Notes: generated by a model from the sequence alone, not told the origin. A stretch of 64,000 nt of DNA from JAAXKN01 sp036261625 (GCA_036261625.1 DATAKL010000004.1:104817-168816); one strand, 5' to 3'. Positions 25,759-34,589 are shown, counted from the first letter of the stretch. Numbers and translations: made by a program.

Positions 25759-27336
25759 ATGAAGGCCGTAATTCTACTGATGTGTGTTCTTTTTACATTT
25801 TCAGTGTCACAAGCCCAGTATACAAATGTAAAAATCAACAAGACCAACAACCAGCCCGAAGAGGTCGCAATTGCAATAAACCCCGCCAACCCTCTGAACA
25901 TTGCAGCCGGGGCCAACATTAACAACTACTACTATTCATTTGACTCGGGCAAAAGCTGGATGGAGGGGCGCCTCAGCTCCCCTTACGGCGTCTGGGGAGA
26001 CCCGTCACTTACATTCGATGCCGCGGGGAACCTTTACTATGCCCACCTTTCGGCTCCCCCTGAAAGCCTGGGATACTGGATCGACAGAATGGTGGTGCAG
26101 AAATCCGCCGACGGGGGCATAAGCTGGTCTCCAGGTATAGGAGTCGGATTTAACCCGCCCAGAAGAAATCAGGACAAGGAATGGATTTCCTCCGACTGGA
26201 CCCAATCAAAATTCAGAAATAATATCTACTTGTCCTGGACGCAGTTCGACCGCTACGGAAGTACACTCCCAACCGACAGCTCGCGAATCATGTTCTCCCG
26301 CTCTAGCGACGGTGGAGAAAACTGGAGCCTGCCAGTTGTAATCAGCGACTCAAGCGGCGACTGCCGCGACAGCAGCAATACCGTTGAAGGTGCCGTCCCG
26401 GCCGTAGGCCCTGAGGGCGAAATCTATATCAGCTGGGCCAGCCCTTCGGGCATCAAGTTCGATAAATCTTTGGACGGCGGCGTGACATTCGGACGCGACA
26501 TTTATGCTGCCTCGCAGCCCGGGGGGTGGGATTTTGACATCCGCGGAATCGACCGCTGCAACGGTATGCCTGTTACTGTCTGCGACATCAGCAATTCCCC
26601 CTACAGGGGAAATATTTACATCAACTGGTCCGACCAGCGTAACGGCTACGGGAACACAGACGTCTTTATTACCAGATCCACCGACGGGGGCATAAGCTGG
26701 TCAAAAGCCATGAAGGTAAACGGGAACATCTCTTCCGACCGCGACCAGTTCTTCACCTGGGCCACAATTGATCCCGTAAGGGGACACATATGGGTTGTCT
26801 ATTACGACAGGAGTACTACACAGGGAACTGCAACCGATGTCTTTATATCAAAATCCACCGACGGGGGTGAGACATTTTCAACTTTTAAGGTCAGCGAAAG
26901 CTCCTTCACACCCGACTCATCCGTATTCTTCGGCGATTATACAAATATTGCGGCCTATGACGGCAAGGTCTACCCTATCTGGATGAGGATGGACGGTAAA
27001 GTCTTAAGCATCTTTACCGCACTGATTGATGAGGGCCCGGTTGGAGTTGAATCACAGGGGCGCCTTATGCCCGGAAAGTTCTTTCTTTATCAGAATTACC
27101 CGAATCCTTTTAATTCCTCCACCACCATAGACTACAGTCTTAGTGTGGCGGGAATGGTCAGGCTGACGGTCTACGACACACTGGGTAAAGTGGTTTCAGT
27201 CATTTCGGATGAATTTCAGGAGGCCGGAATGCACTCGGCAAAGTTTGATGCCGGCAGTCTCCCTTCAGGCCTGTATTCCTTCAGACTTCAAAAGGACGGC
27301 TTTACATCGTCAGGCAAGATGCTCCTTTTAAAGTAA
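25759..27336 (+). CDS. secreted BNR/sialidase-like beta-propeller with T9SS sorting domain
   Basis: This 525-residue exported protein has a signal peptide (MKAVILLMCVLFTFSVSQAQ). At least six Asp-box motifs mark a sialidase-type beta-propeller: SFDSGKSW, SADGGISW, SSDGGENW, SLDGGVTF, STDGGISW and STDGGETF. The type IX sorting domain follows from about residue 430 (LYQNYPNPFNSSTTIDY). The Arg triad of true sialidases is not obvious, so a sugar-binding or other propeller role is as likely as glycosidase activity. GAGGAGG precedes the ATG. It is monocistronic, with a terminator at 27338. Confidence 0.85.
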   Translation: MKAVILLMCVLFTFSVSQAQYTNVKINKTNNQPEEVAIAINPANPLNIAAGANINNYYYSFDSGKSWMEGRLSSPYGVWGDPSLTFDAAGNLYYAHLSAPPESLGYWIDRMVVQKSADGGISWSPGIGVGFNPPRRNQDKEWISSDWTQSKFRNNIYLSWTQFDRYGSTLPTDSSRIMFSRSSDGGENWSLPVVISDSSGDCRDSSNTVEGAVPAVGPEGEIYISWASPSGIKFDKSLDGGVTFGRDIYAASQPGGWDFDIRGIDRCNGMPVTVCDISNSPYRGNIYINWSDQRNGYGNTDVFITRSTDGGISWSKAMKVNGNISSDRDQFFTWATIDPVRGHIWVVYYDRSTTQGTATDVFISKSTDGGETFSTFKVSESSFTPDSSVFFGDYTNIAAYDGKVYPIWMRMDGKVLSIFTALIDEGPVGVESQGRLMPGKFFLYQNYPNPFNSSTTIDYSLSVAGMVRLTVYDTLGKVVSVISDEFQEAGMHSAKFDAGSLPSGLYSFRLQKDGFTSSGKMLLLK

Positions 27337-27337
27337 G

Positions 27338-27386
27338 TTATCCGGGGGGCATCAGGCAGCGCTCTTTCTCCCCGGATAAGAAATTT
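27338..27386 (+). terminator. terminator after BNR gene
   Basis: TTATCCGGGG (27338-27347) pairs with CCCCGGATAA (27370-27379) around a 22-nt loop, followed by GAAATTTT. The arm begins with the last bases of the BNR stop region. Confidence 0.6.
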
Positions 27387-27458
27387 TGTCCGGAGAGGAA
27401 TATTTTATGCCTGAGATTCTTATATTTAGAATGTGAAATAAAATACAAGGGGGCATCA

Positions 27459-27923
27459 ATGAATACTTTAGTTCAGATTCAGGATTTCCTTGCAAAAAAA
27501 AGCATTGCTTTTATCGGCATTTCGAGAAATGAAAAGGACTATACGCGGAGTCTTTTCAGAGAGATGCATGAAAGAGGCTACAGTGTTATTCCGGTAAACC
27601 CGAATGCATCCGAAATTGAAGAACTAACGTGCTATGCAAGTGTAAGCGACGTTTCACCTGCGCCTGAGGCAGCGCTTATTCTAACCCCGTCCCTTCCGCT
27701 TGAAACAGCTGTAAAAGAATGCCAGATGGCAGGAATTAAGAATATCTGGGTCTATAACGGGAAGGACAAAGGGAAGGCCGTAGGCCCGGTTGAAGATTAC
27801 TGCAAAAGTAACGGCATCAGTTTTATTTCAGGATACTGCCCCTTTATGTTCCTAAAGGACAGCTCTTTTGTACACAGATTTCACGGTTTTATTGCCAGAC
27901 TTACAGGCAGTTATCCGGCTTAG
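27459..27923 (+). CDS. CoA-binding domain protein
   Basis: This 154-residue cytosolic protein has a Rossmann-type CoA-binding fold. It contains IAFIGISRNEKDYTRSLFRE and VIPVNPNASEIEELTCY, which resemble the N-terminal part of succinyl-CoA synthetase alpha, then a GIKNIWVYNG strand. Family members (YccU-like) are small, widely conserved and of unknown function. AAGGGGG precedes the ATG. It lies upstream of rex in the same direction, with about 90 bp between, and could be under the same redox-linked control. Confidence 0.8.
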   Translation: MNTLVQIQDFLAKKSIAFIGISRNEKDYTRSLFREMHERGYSVIPVNPNASEIEELTCYASVSDVSPAPEAALILTPSLPLETAVKECQMAGIKNIWVYNGKDKGKAVGPVEDYCKSNGISFISGYCPFMFLKDSSFVHRFHGFIARLTGSYPA

Positions 27924-28015
27924 CATTTAATTATTATTCTTGTCCGGTGTTGTTTTCATGCATATATTTACGGACTTTTCGACATTTGTTTCATTCATAA
28001 TATTACCGGAGGAAA

Positions 28016-28648
28016 ATGATCGGGAACAAGCATTCTATCATCAGACTCTTAAAATATAAGAGCTCACTGCTGCGCTTCAGGATACTTGGATTCAAGAGAG
28101 TATTTTCGGATAACCTGGCAGATGCAGCAGATGTGACAGCCGCACAGGTAAGAAAGGACTTTTCATTATTCGGAATTCCGGGTAACCGCCGCGGCGGATA
28201 TCAGATCGATGAACTCCTGACCAGGCTTAACAGTCTGCTCGGCAAGGATGTAGTGCAGAAGGTAGTTATTGTAGGAGCCGGTCATATCGGAAGCGCTCTT
28301 ATGAAGTATAAAGGATTCGATAAAGAGGGGATACAGATCACCGCGGGATTCGATATCGATCCGGAAAAGATTCAAAGAGAGGCAACGATTCCGGTCTACC
28401 CCTTCGAGGAAATGAAGGATTATGTAAAAACCAATAACATAAAGATCGGAATAATTTCCGTTACCGAAATGTTTGCCCAGCACGTCCTCGACGCCATGGT
28501 GGAAGCCGGAGTAAAAGGAGTCCTCAACTTTGCACCCATTAAGCTTAAAGGTCCCGATGACGTGTTCATAAGCAATGTGGACCTGCTTGGCGAGCTGGAA
28601 AAAGTAATCTATTTTGTAAAGTCGGCTGAAAGCCGCCTGCCTTCTTAA
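28016..28648 (+). CDS. rex: redox-sensing transcriptional repressor Rex
   Basis: This 210-residue repressor senses the NADH/NAD+ ratio and controls fermentation and respiration genes. The N-terminal winged helix ends in VTAAQVRKDFSLFG (a Rex hallmark). The Rossmann domain has VVIVGAGHIG (GxGxxG at 87-92) and FDIDPEKI. The C-terminus (VISVTEMFAQHV, GVLNFAPIKL) also fits. Its length matches the family. GGAGG lies before the ATG. No Rex operator (TTGTGAA-N-TTCACAA type) was found in this window. Confidence 0.95.
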   Translation: MIGNKHSIIRLLKYKSSLLRFRILGFKRVFSDNLADAADVTAAQVRKDFSLFGIPGNRRGGYQIDELLTRLNSLLGKDVVQKVVIVGAGHIGSALMKYKGFDKEGIQITAGFDIDPEKIQREATIPVYPFEEMKDYVKTNNIKIGIISVTEMFAQHVLDAMVEAGVKGVLNFAPIKLKGPDDVFISNVDLLGELEKVIYFVKSAESRLPS

Positions 28649-28671
28649 GACCATTTTTCTATTTATTCAAT

Positions 28672-28712
28672 GGGCGTGCCTGAAAAAGGCAATGGCACGC
28701 CCGCATAAATTT
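28672..28712 (+). terminator. terminator after rex
   Basis: GGGCGTGCC (28672-28680) pairs with GGCACGCCC (28694-28702) around a 13-nt loop, followed by ATAAATTTTT. Confidence 0.75.
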
Positions 28713-28836
28713 TTCCCTTCTTTTCAGATAAACCCCTTGAGCAACTTGCCTCTTTGAGCCCAGGTTTTATATTTACTTTAAGGGTCCAAATCAAAAACCG
28801 CTCATAAATTCAAAAGACACAGGGGGTCAGAGAAAA

Positions 28837-29262
28837 ATGGATAGAAAAGATTTCCTCGTAAAGGCCGGGCAGTGCACGGCAGTTCTTCTTTTCGGCTCAT
28901 GCCTGCAGAGCTGCTCCTCGAACAGCAGCAATCCCGACATACCGACAGCACCGCAGAATGTGGATTTTACAGTAGACCTCTCTAAGGCTGAAAATGCCAG
29001 CCTTAACAGTGCCGGAGGATATATTTACCAGGGAGGAATTATAATTGCCCGTATCAACAGCAGCACTTTCTCAGCTCTTTCACAGTACTGCACCCATCAG
29101 GGAGCTACGGTTGAATACGCTGCTTCAGCCAACGAGTTTCACTGCCCGAGGCACGGGTCTAACTTTGATGACAACGGGAACGTGCTGAACGGTCCTGCGG
29201 CGAGCCCCCTTCAGAAATATAACACCTCCCTAAACGGAACTTTGCTGAGAGTCTACAGCTGA
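28837..29262 (+). CDS. Rieske [2Fe-2S] lipoprotein
   Basis: This 141-residue exported protein begins MDRKDFLVKAGQCTAVLLFG and continues to a possible lipobox (LQSC). The Rieske cluster motifs are YCTHQGA (C85, H87) and HCPRHGSNFD (C103, H106), giving two Cys and two His ligands. It resembles the small stand-alone Rieske proteins near electron-transfer genes. The partner (for example a cytochrome b) is not in this window, so the electron acceptor is unknown. It is convergent with the deacetylase gene. Confidence 0.9.
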   Translation: MDRKDFLVKAGQCTAVLLFGSCLQSCSSNSSNPDIPTAPQNVDFTVDLSKAENASLNSAGGYIYQGGIIIARINSSTFSALSQYCTHQGATVEYAASANEFHCPRHGSNFDDNGNVLNGPAASPLQKYNTSLNGTLLRVYS

Positions 29263-29280
29263 TAAGTCTGGATATAAAGA

Positions 29281-29316
29281 AAAAAGCCGGGATGCCTTAT
29301 AACATTCCGGCTTTTT
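29281..29316. terminator. bidirectional terminator
   Basis: AAAAAGCCGG (29281-29290) pairs with CCGGCTTTTT (29307-29316), with further partial pairing of ATG/CAT inside, between convergent genes. Confidence 0.8.
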
Positions 29317-29319
29317 CAG

Positions 29320-29368
29320 CAGTTAATCTATTCAGACAGTTAATCTATTCAGACAGTTAATCTATTCA
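29320..29368. repeat. 17-bp tandem repeat at a gene end
   Basis: CAGTTAATCTATTCAGA occurs three times with a period of 17 bp (starts at 29320, 29337 and 29354). The third, truncated copy contains the stop codon of the ChbG-like gene. Confidence 0.8.
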
Positions 29369-30228
29369 ACCGGCCTTGTCATGCTTTTCAGGCCCCTTTC
29401 CGAAATCAGCTTTTCATAATTGACAAGCCTGAAGCCGCCTCCAAGGATTTCTTTCTTTAATGACAAAAGTGCATTGAGTTCTGCCTGGCGGTGTTTGCTC
29501 ATTTCCTTAAGTCCGAAGGAATTCAGATCGATCATCGCCTGAAGCTCAGGCGTGTCATGTCCGATGTGGCATACCAGAAGGTTTACACGGTCCGGACTAA
29601 GATCGCTTAAGATAACCTTAAGGCTGTCAGCTTTCTTATCCACCGGATCGTTATACATTGTGTTGAGGTAATTTTCCTGGAAATAATTCGATATCCCCAG
29701 ATGATATTCCCGGGCAAGTTTTTCAACAATTTTTCTGTATTCAGGCCTGTCGACGGCAGTGCTCATATGATGATCGAGATAGGATATTTTAAGACCCGAC
29801 TTCATGGCCCTTTCCACCTGTGCCCTGAGCTCTTTTTCGATTTCCTTAAGCTTCGGTTTATTTGCCTCAAAGAGTGCTCTCGAAGGTGTAAAATATCCCG
29901 TGCTGTCTACCAGGCTGGGGACGGCATTTTTACCCGTAACGGGCCCCCACCTGTAGTTCTTCCATTCGGCATTAAGCGTCAGGTGCACACCGACAGAAAT
30001 TTCAGGGTGCTGCTTCAGGAGGTCAACAGCTTCCTGGTACCAGGGACATGTAAACATTACAGAAGCTGAAAAGGGGATACCCGATTCCATAAGCTCTTTG
30101 GCGGCCATATTAACCGCGTGCGACATTCCGATGTCGTCGCACCTGATAAGTAAGGTCTTCTGCTGGGCCAAAAGTGCCGGAGAAAGAAAAAATAAAACGG
30201 CAATTACAAATTGAAATTTTTTAATCAT
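29362..30228 (-). CDS. ChbG/HpnK (YdjC-like) family deacetylase
   Basis: This exported enzyme of about 288 residues has a signal peptide (MIKKFQFVIAVLFFLSPALLA). The fold's motifs are LLIRCDDIGMSHAVN (metal Asp pair), VGVHLTLNAEW (His) and ISYLDHHMSTAVD (Asp-His-His), plus LLVCHIGHD. ChbG/HpnK-like proteins deacetylate chitooligosaccharides or hopanoid-linked sugars. The periplasmic location and the lack of neighbouring sugar genes leave the substrate open. A longer frame starts at 30309, but its first 26 residues are not a signal peptide. GGA lies 9 nt before the preferred ATG 30228 (30234 is also possible). Confidence 0.83.
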   Translation of the reverse strand: MIKKFQFVIAVLFFLSPALLAQQKTLLIRCDDIGMSHAVNMAAKELMESGIPFSASVMFTCPWYQEAVDLLKQHPEISVGVHLTLNAEWKNYRWGPVTGKNAVPSLVDSTGYFTPSRALFEANKPKLKEIEKELRAQVERAMKSGLKISYLDHHMSTAVDRPEYRKIVEKLAREYHLGISNYFQENYLNTMYNDPVDKKADSLKVILSDLSPDRVNLLVCHIGHDTPELQAMIDLNSFGLKEMSKHRQAELNALLSLKKEILGGGFRLVNYEKLISERGLKSMTRPVE

Positions 30229-30329
30229 AGTCATTATCCACAGATTAATTATGGGGGAAAATAATTCGGCAGTAAAACTAAACAGATTGGAGCATACTAG
30301 CAAATACACTAAAAATCCTGTGCGCTATT

Positions 30330-30364
30330 CCACAAAAAAAACGGCGTAGCCGTTTTTTTTGTGG
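30330..30364 (-). terminator. strong terminator after AGE-like gene
   Basis: A perfect 16-bp inverted repeat (30330-30345 with 30349-30364) has a 3-nt loop and contains eight A's and eight T's. It is usable in both directions. Confidence 0.9.
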
Positions 30365-30411
30365 GTAATAAAAGGAACTCCCATTCCCCCGACATTATCC
30401 TGGCATTAACC

Positions 30412-32199
30412 TCACTTTAGCAGCGTCATCTTTATTGTCTTTGTGTTGCTTCCCGACTGAAGGCGGCAGAAATATATTCCGCTTGAAAGAGCTTTTGCGT
30501 CAAATGAAACCTCATATTGCCCGGGATTCTTTACTTCACTTACGAGTATTGCCGCAAGGTTTCCAAGAACGTCGTAAACTTTGAGGCTGACGTGTGATGC
30601 CTCAGCATCAACTGAATACCTGATTCTCGTAACAGGATTAAAAGGATTGGGATAATTCTGGCTCAGGCTGAATGTCTCTGGCCGGGTAATTTCTTCCTTC
30701 GATACGGAAGATATATCATTCAGCTCAAAAGTCACTTTGAACTTGCCGCCTACTCCTGAGGGAATCCTGAGCCTTCTGCCCGCGGATGTAAAATTACTGT
30801 AAGGCTCTCCGTTAAGCGCAACGCTTTTAATCTTAAGACGGCCATCCCCGATTGCCAGCGGATAAAGAGGAATTTCCCTTTCCCCGGGATCTGCCTTGAA
30901 GTAGTAATAGAGGCTTACGGGCTCCTTCCTTAAGAACAGATTTCCATAAAGGTAGACATAGTAGCCCAATTCGGTCGAATGGTATGCAGCCTTGCCGCTG
31001 TTGCCTTTTTCCTCTCCCCACTGCGGCACTCTTTTCCCGTAGCGAGTCCTGTCTGAATAGACTTCGCCGTACTGATGATCCACAAAGTATTTCATAAAGA
31101 AGTCCAGCGACTCGTCGGCCATCCGGAGGTACTCAACGTCTTTTGTAATGTCATAGAGTTCAAGCCCTGCTGTTACGGCCTGCTCCATCTGCCACCATGC
31201 CTTTGCAGTGTCCGCCCCCCACATCAGCATCTGTCCCGTGGTGCGGTTAAAGTCCTTATATGGCCCGCCAAGCTCGTGGTCGTAGCCCTTATCCAGAACG
31301 CTTTTAATGAGTTTTTGGGCGGCTGAAATATAAGCAGTGTCGGGGCTTATCTGGTAGACTCTTCCCAGGCACCAGGCAGTTTTAAGGACGTGGCCCATTA
31401 TGGTCATAGTCTGGCTGTCGTCCTGGTTCCAGTCGGAGTCAAACTCCTCCACAAAGCCTGTTTTCTGATGGTCCATGCTTCCAACAAGATACTTCAGAAT
31501 ATTATCCGTTATCCTGAGGAGTTTATCCTTGTACTGAGCATCACCCGTCAGAAGGTAAAGATAAAGCACATGCGTCGTTATGGCATCCACGGTTGCATTA
31601 AAGCTTTTCCCGCTTTTTGTTGCCCAGTTAAAAGTCACATTGTCATAGTAGCCTTCATAATCTCCTCTTTTATCCCAGAGCTTCTGTTCATTGTTTCTGT
31701 ACCCTTTCATAAGCCAGTTTAAGTCCAGTGTGTCGGCTGTAGCCTCGAAACAGGCCGTAATTCCAAGAAGAGCATAATGCTGGTTAAAGGCATCCTTATT
31801 TTCCTTTGAGTTTACGGGGTTACCGTACTTATCCAGGTTAGTGAACCAGCCTGTGTTTGTATTATCCCATGCATGATGGTACATAAAATCCAGCGCGTTG
31901 CGCGCATAGCTAAGATAGGTTTCATTTCCGGTCATCATAAAGGCCCTCACATAACCGTAGGCATCGCGCGCCTCGGAGAGGGTGTTTTTATTTGTTCCCC
32001 AGCTGCTGATGAGGTTCCCGTAGCGGTCTATGTTTGTATAAAATCCTCCGAGTGTTGTGTCATAGGCCTTATTCCAGAACCTTGCACAGCTGTCGACGTA
32101 GCCTATGGCCTTTTCAGGATCCAGAAGATAAGGGGACCTTATGCTGTACTGGGCATAAGAAAAGCCCGATAAGAAAACAAGGAGCAGAAGTTTTTTCAT
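30412..32199 (-). CDS. secreted AGE-superfamily protein with T9SS sorting domain
   Basis: This 595-residue protein has a signal peptide (MKKLLLLVFLSGFSYAQ) and an (alpha/alpha)6-barrel region of the N-acylglucosamine 2-epimerase / cellobiose epimerase superfamily: WNKAYDTTLGGFYTNIDRYG, NQHYALLGITACFEA, NATVDAITTHVLYLY, TMTIMGHVLKTAWCLGRV and WWQMEQAVTAGLELY. The His residues typical of epimerases are present in GHVLKTAW. A type IX domain ends the protein (LSQNYPNPFNPVTRIRY). Epimerases are usually cytosolic. A secreted form suggests a surface glycoside hydrolase- or lyase-like use of the fold. The substrate is unknown. Confidence 0.8.
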   Translation of the reverse strand: MKKLLLLVFLSGFSYAQYSIRSPYLLDPEKAIGYVDSCARFWNKAYDTTLGGFYTNIDRYGNLISSWGTNKNTLSEARDAYGYVRAFMMTGNETYLSYARNALDFMYHHAWDNTNTGWFTNLDKYGNPVNSKENKDAFNQHYALLGITACFEATADTLDLNWLMKGYRNNEQKLWDKRGDYEGYYDNVTFNWATKSGKSFNATVDAITTHVLYLYLLTGDAQYKDKLLRITDNILKYLVGSMDHQKTGFVEEFDSDWNQDDSQTMTIMGHVLKTAWCLGRVYQISPDTAYISAAQKLIKSVLDKGYDHELGGPYKDFNRTTGQMLMWGADTAKAWWQMEQAVTAGLELYDITKDVEYLRMADESLDFFMKYFVDHQYGEVYSDRTRYGKRVPQWGEEKGNSGKAAYHSTELGYYVYLYGNLFLRKEPVSLYYYFKADPGEREIPLYPLAIGDGRLKIKSVALNGEPYSNFTSAGRRLRIPSGVGGKFKVTFELNDISSVSKEEITRPETFSLSQNYPNPFNPVTRIRYSVDAEASHVSLKVYDVLGNLAAILVSEVKNPGQYEVSFDAKALSSGIYFCRLQSGSNTKTIKMTLLK

Positions 32200-32243
32200 A
32201 TATGTCCTTTGCTAGAGAATAAAGTTGATAAAAAACGGCAGGG

Positions 32244-32277
32244 CAAAAAAAAGGAGAGCCGCTTTTATTTGCTCTCC
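32244..32277 (-). terminator. terminator after the small Cys-rich gene
   Basis: GGAGAGC (32253-32259) pairs with GCTCTCC (32271-32277). On the minus strand nine T's follow (32244-32252). Confidence 0.85.
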
Positions 32278-32300
32278 CTGGAAAATAAATTCAGATTAGA

Positions 32301-32549
32301 TTATTCCTGTTCGCATGACTTTGATTCACACGATTTTGTGCAGCTTTCTTTTTCCTTATCTGTGCACTTGTGCGTAATTGCTTTTTTCTTTGCTGTTTTA
32401 ACTTTTGTGATCACTTTTTTTGTATCCTTTGCAGCAACTTTCTGCTCGGTTTTGGTTTTTACTGCAACCTTTTCCTGAGCAAAAGAAGAATTAAGGCCTG
32501 TCATTAAGAAAGCAGCAGCAATAACCATGGCAAATAATTTAACTTTCAT
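32301..32549 (-). CDS. small secreted Lys-rich protein with Cys-rich tail
   Basis: This 82-residue protein has a signal peptide (residues 1-24). A very basic middle (repeated KVAVKTKT, KKVITKVKTAKKK) follows, and then a short tail with four cysteines (C62, C70, C74, C79) and a histidine (H60). I recognise no family. The tail could bind a metal or form disulfides; the basic part could bind anionic surfaces. GAGGAG precedes the ATG and it has its own terminator, so it is a genuine monocistronic gene rather than a chance frame. Confidence 0.7.
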   Translation of the reverse strand: MKVKLFAMVIAAAFLMTGLNSSFAQEKVAVKTKTEQKVAAKDTKKVITKVKTAKKKAITHKCTDKEKESCTKSCESKSCEQE

Positions 32550-32755
32550 GTCCGGCTCCTCATATATGGTTTATAATGATAATTCATAATATCTGCTAAA
32601 TTACATAAAAACCTGAAAAAAGAAAATTTCATAAGTCACAATTTATGGGTGATAACAAATTTAGTGTATACTATTATTGTGGAATTGTTTATTATATTTC
32701 CATTGGGTACATTAAAACGCATTCCGGATTAATAACTTAATTAAAGGAGGATACT

Positions 32756-33220
32756 ATGCCTGCCAGAAAATTAAAACAGTTCCTGGATGCTAACAGCATT
32801 AAATACATAAGCATCAAACATTCACCTGCCTTTACTGCCCAGGAGGTGGCTCATACGGCCCATATCCGCGGCAAGGACCTGGCCAAGACCGTAATTGTGA
32901 AAGTCGGAAGCGATATGGCAATGGCTGTTCTGCCGGCCAAAAACCTCGTGGACCTGGACCTGCTGCGCGAGGTTACGGGAGTGGAGGACGTGGAACTAGC
33001 CGGCGAAAAGGAATTCAAAAACCTCTTCCCCGACTGCGAAATCGGAGCCATGCCCCCTTTCGGAAACCTTTACGGCATGCAGGTTTTTGTTGCCGAACCG
33101 CTGACCAAGGATAAGGAAATAGCCTTTAACGCCGGCACTCATTCCGAACTGATAAAAATGGCTTATGAGGACTTCGAAAGGCTTGTAAAACCCAAAGTCG
33201 TAAAGTTTTCACTGGCTTAA
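32756..33220 (+). CDS. YbaK/EbsC family aminoacyl-tRNA deacylase
   Basis: This 154-residue cytosolic trans-editing enzyme hydrolyses misacylated tRNA (Cys- or Ala-tRNAPro class). Motifs are HSPAFTAQEVAHTAHI, KGKDLAKTVIVKV-like (RGKDLAKTVIVKV), a VLPAKNLVDLDLL strand and EIGAMPPFGNLYGM, which includes the GxxPPFG loop. Which tRNA it edits is not certain from sequence. AAAGGAGG precedes the ATG. It stands alone with a terminator at 33248. Confidence 0.88.
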   Translation: MPARKLKQFLDANSIKYISIKHSPAFTAQEVAHTAHIRGKDLAKTVIVKVGSDMAMAVLPAKNLVDLDLLREVTGVEDVELAGEKEFKNLFPDCEIGAMPPFGNLYGMQVFVAEPLTKDKEIAFNAGTHSELIKMAYEDFERLVKPKVVKFSLA

Positions 33221-33247
33221 TGTTTCTTTTTCTGTTTTTTTGTGTGT

Positions 33248-33284
33248 GGCATGGCACAATAAGCGCCATGCCATGCCCGTTTTT
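33248..33284 (+). terminator. terminator after YbaK-like gene
   Basis: GGCATGGC (33248-33255) pairs with GCCATGCC (33265-33272), followed by ATGCCCGTTTTT. Confidence 0.65.
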
Positions 33285-33372
33285 AGGTAAGCAACAGTTT
33301 AAAAACGAGCAAAATTGCCTTAAATAATTTATATTTCCCTATGGAATTTTTTAATTGGAGTAAAAACAGGCA

Positions 33373-33699
33373 ATGGAAGTAAATAATCTCTTTTCGGAAA
33401 TACCCGATAGTTTCCAGAAAGAAATTTTTGACATCTTGATACATAATCATAATCTGACGCTGGAGAGGATCGTTTCCTGCGGCCAGGCTTCCCCGGAAGG
33501 GGAATGGTACGAACAGGAAACAAACGAATGGGTAATACTTTTAGGAGGTTCTGCAGGCCTGTTATTTGAAGGGGAAAGCGATGAGAAAGTCCTCTATCCC
33601 GGAGACTATCTTTTAATACCAGCCAATACAAAACATCGCATTGAATGGACCGATAAGAAGCAGAAGACCGTCTGGCTTGCACTGCATTATATGGATTAG
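33373..33699 (+). CDS. cupin domain protein
   Basis: This 108-residue cytosolic protein has one cupin motif pair: PEGEWYEQETNEWVILLGG (first strand set, with Glu where a His may sit) and YPGDYLLIPANTKHRIEWT (second, with His). One metal ligand set is incomplete, so it may bind metal weakly or act as a small binding or sensor protein. It is followed in the same direction by a PspC gene (42 bp). Confidence 0.75.
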   Translation: MEVNNLFSEIPDSFQKEIFDILIHNHNLTLERIVSCGQASPEGEWYEQETNEWVILLGGSAGLLFEGESDEKVLYPGDYLLIPANTKHRIEWTDKKQKTVWLALHYMD

Positions 33700-33741
33700 C
33701 TCTGTAAATTACTGTAACCGAAATGTTAAACGGGGAAGAAA

Positions 33742-33924
33742 ATGCCTTTAAGAAGATCCCGAAATAAAATTATTGCAGGCGTCTGCGGCGGAATTGCTGA
33801 ATGGCTGGGCTGGGACCCGACTGTGGTCAGGATCGCATATGTGCTGATCTCCATCTTAAGCGCAGCATTCCCCGGAATTCTGGTCTATATAATCCTCTGG
33901 ATACTGATGCCTTCCGGGGATTAA
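33742..33924 (+). CDS. PspC domain protein
   Basis: This 60-residue protein has the PspC signature: RRSRNKIIAGVCGGIAEWLG, then DPTVVRIAYVLISIL and a C-terminal TM helix ending in YIILWILMP. PspC proteins sit in the inner membrane and take part in envelope-stress responses, in the Psp system or as stand-alone sensors. No pspA or pspF is visible here. Confidence 0.9.
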   Translation: MPLRRSRNKIIAGVCGGIAEWLGWDPTVVRIAYVLISILSAAFPGILVYIILWILMPSGD

Positions 33925-33979
33925 GTGCCGGAGACACCCGGAATAATTCTATTAATCTGCATCAGAGAAAGATATCTAT

Positions 33980-34525
33980 ATGAGCCGGATCCTGTTGGTT
34001 TTTATATTTTTATTTCTATTTAGCAAAACCATACTGCCCCAGATTAATTCCATGAGCGCCGGAGGCTACATTGGACTGGGCTCTGTAAAGGGAAATTCCC
34101 CCTCACAGACCAGCTTTAATACAACCATTTTTCTGGACGTTCAGCCTGAATTCATGAACCGCTCATCCTTAAGGCTCAGCCTCATTTACGGACGCAAAAT
34201 TGAAGCCCTCCTGCCCCAGAGCGTATACGACAGGTATTTCCCGTTCGTAAAAGGGATTTCCTTAAAAGTTACTACAAAACAGAGATTTCAGAACTTATTT
34301 TATACTGAAGAGACAATAGGCCCCCTGCTTCTTAACGACAGGACATTCTCGGACGTAAATTCACTCGATCTGGGCTTGAGCTTTTCATTTCTGGCGGGGC
34401 TCGATTTCAGAACTGACGCCCGCGGTATGGCTTTAGGCCTCGGAACCGAGTACGGACTGACATTTACAAACACACTGGCTTCCTATTTCGCGCTCTACCT
34501 TCAGGCGCAGTATTATTTTCTCTGA
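33980..34525 (+). CDS. hypothetical outer-membrane beta-barrel protein
   Basis: This 181-residue protein has a signal peptide (MSRILLVFIFLFLFSKTILP) followed by alternating strands (AGGYIGLGSVKG, SLRLSLIYGRKI, LSFSFLAGLDFRT, LYLQAQYYFL). It ends in a hydrophobic residue, as small outer-membrane barrels do. I recognise no named family. It follows the PspC gene by 55 bp and may belong to the same transcript. Confidence 0.6.
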   Translation: MSRILLVFIFLFLFSKTILPQINSMSAGGYIGLGSVKGNSPSQTSFNTTIFLDVQPEFMNRSSLRLSLIYGRKIEALLPQSVYDRYFPFVKGISLKVTTKQRFQNLFYTEETIGPLLLNDRTFSDVNSLDLGLSFSFLAGLDFRTDARGMALGLGTEYGLTFTNTLASYFALYLQAQYYFL

Positions 34526-34540
34526 AGAGATTAAAAAAAA

Positions 34541-34563
34541 AGCTGCCCTCTTTGGGGGCAGCT
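34541..34563. terminator. bidirectional terminator
   Basis: AGCTGCCC (34541-34548) pairs with GGGCAGCT (34556-34563), with nine A's before and a run of T's after, between convergent genes. Confidence 0.9.
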
Positions 34564-34589
34564 TTTTTTTTTGCAGAACTTTTAATGAC

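Noticed and set aside
27900..28020. Rex operator upstream of rex
   Set aside because: No TTGTGAA-TTCACAA-like palindrome could be found by eye.
28166..28654. 162-residue frame antisense to rex
   Set aside because: Rex is a clear gene in the other strand; the frame has no recognisable protein features.
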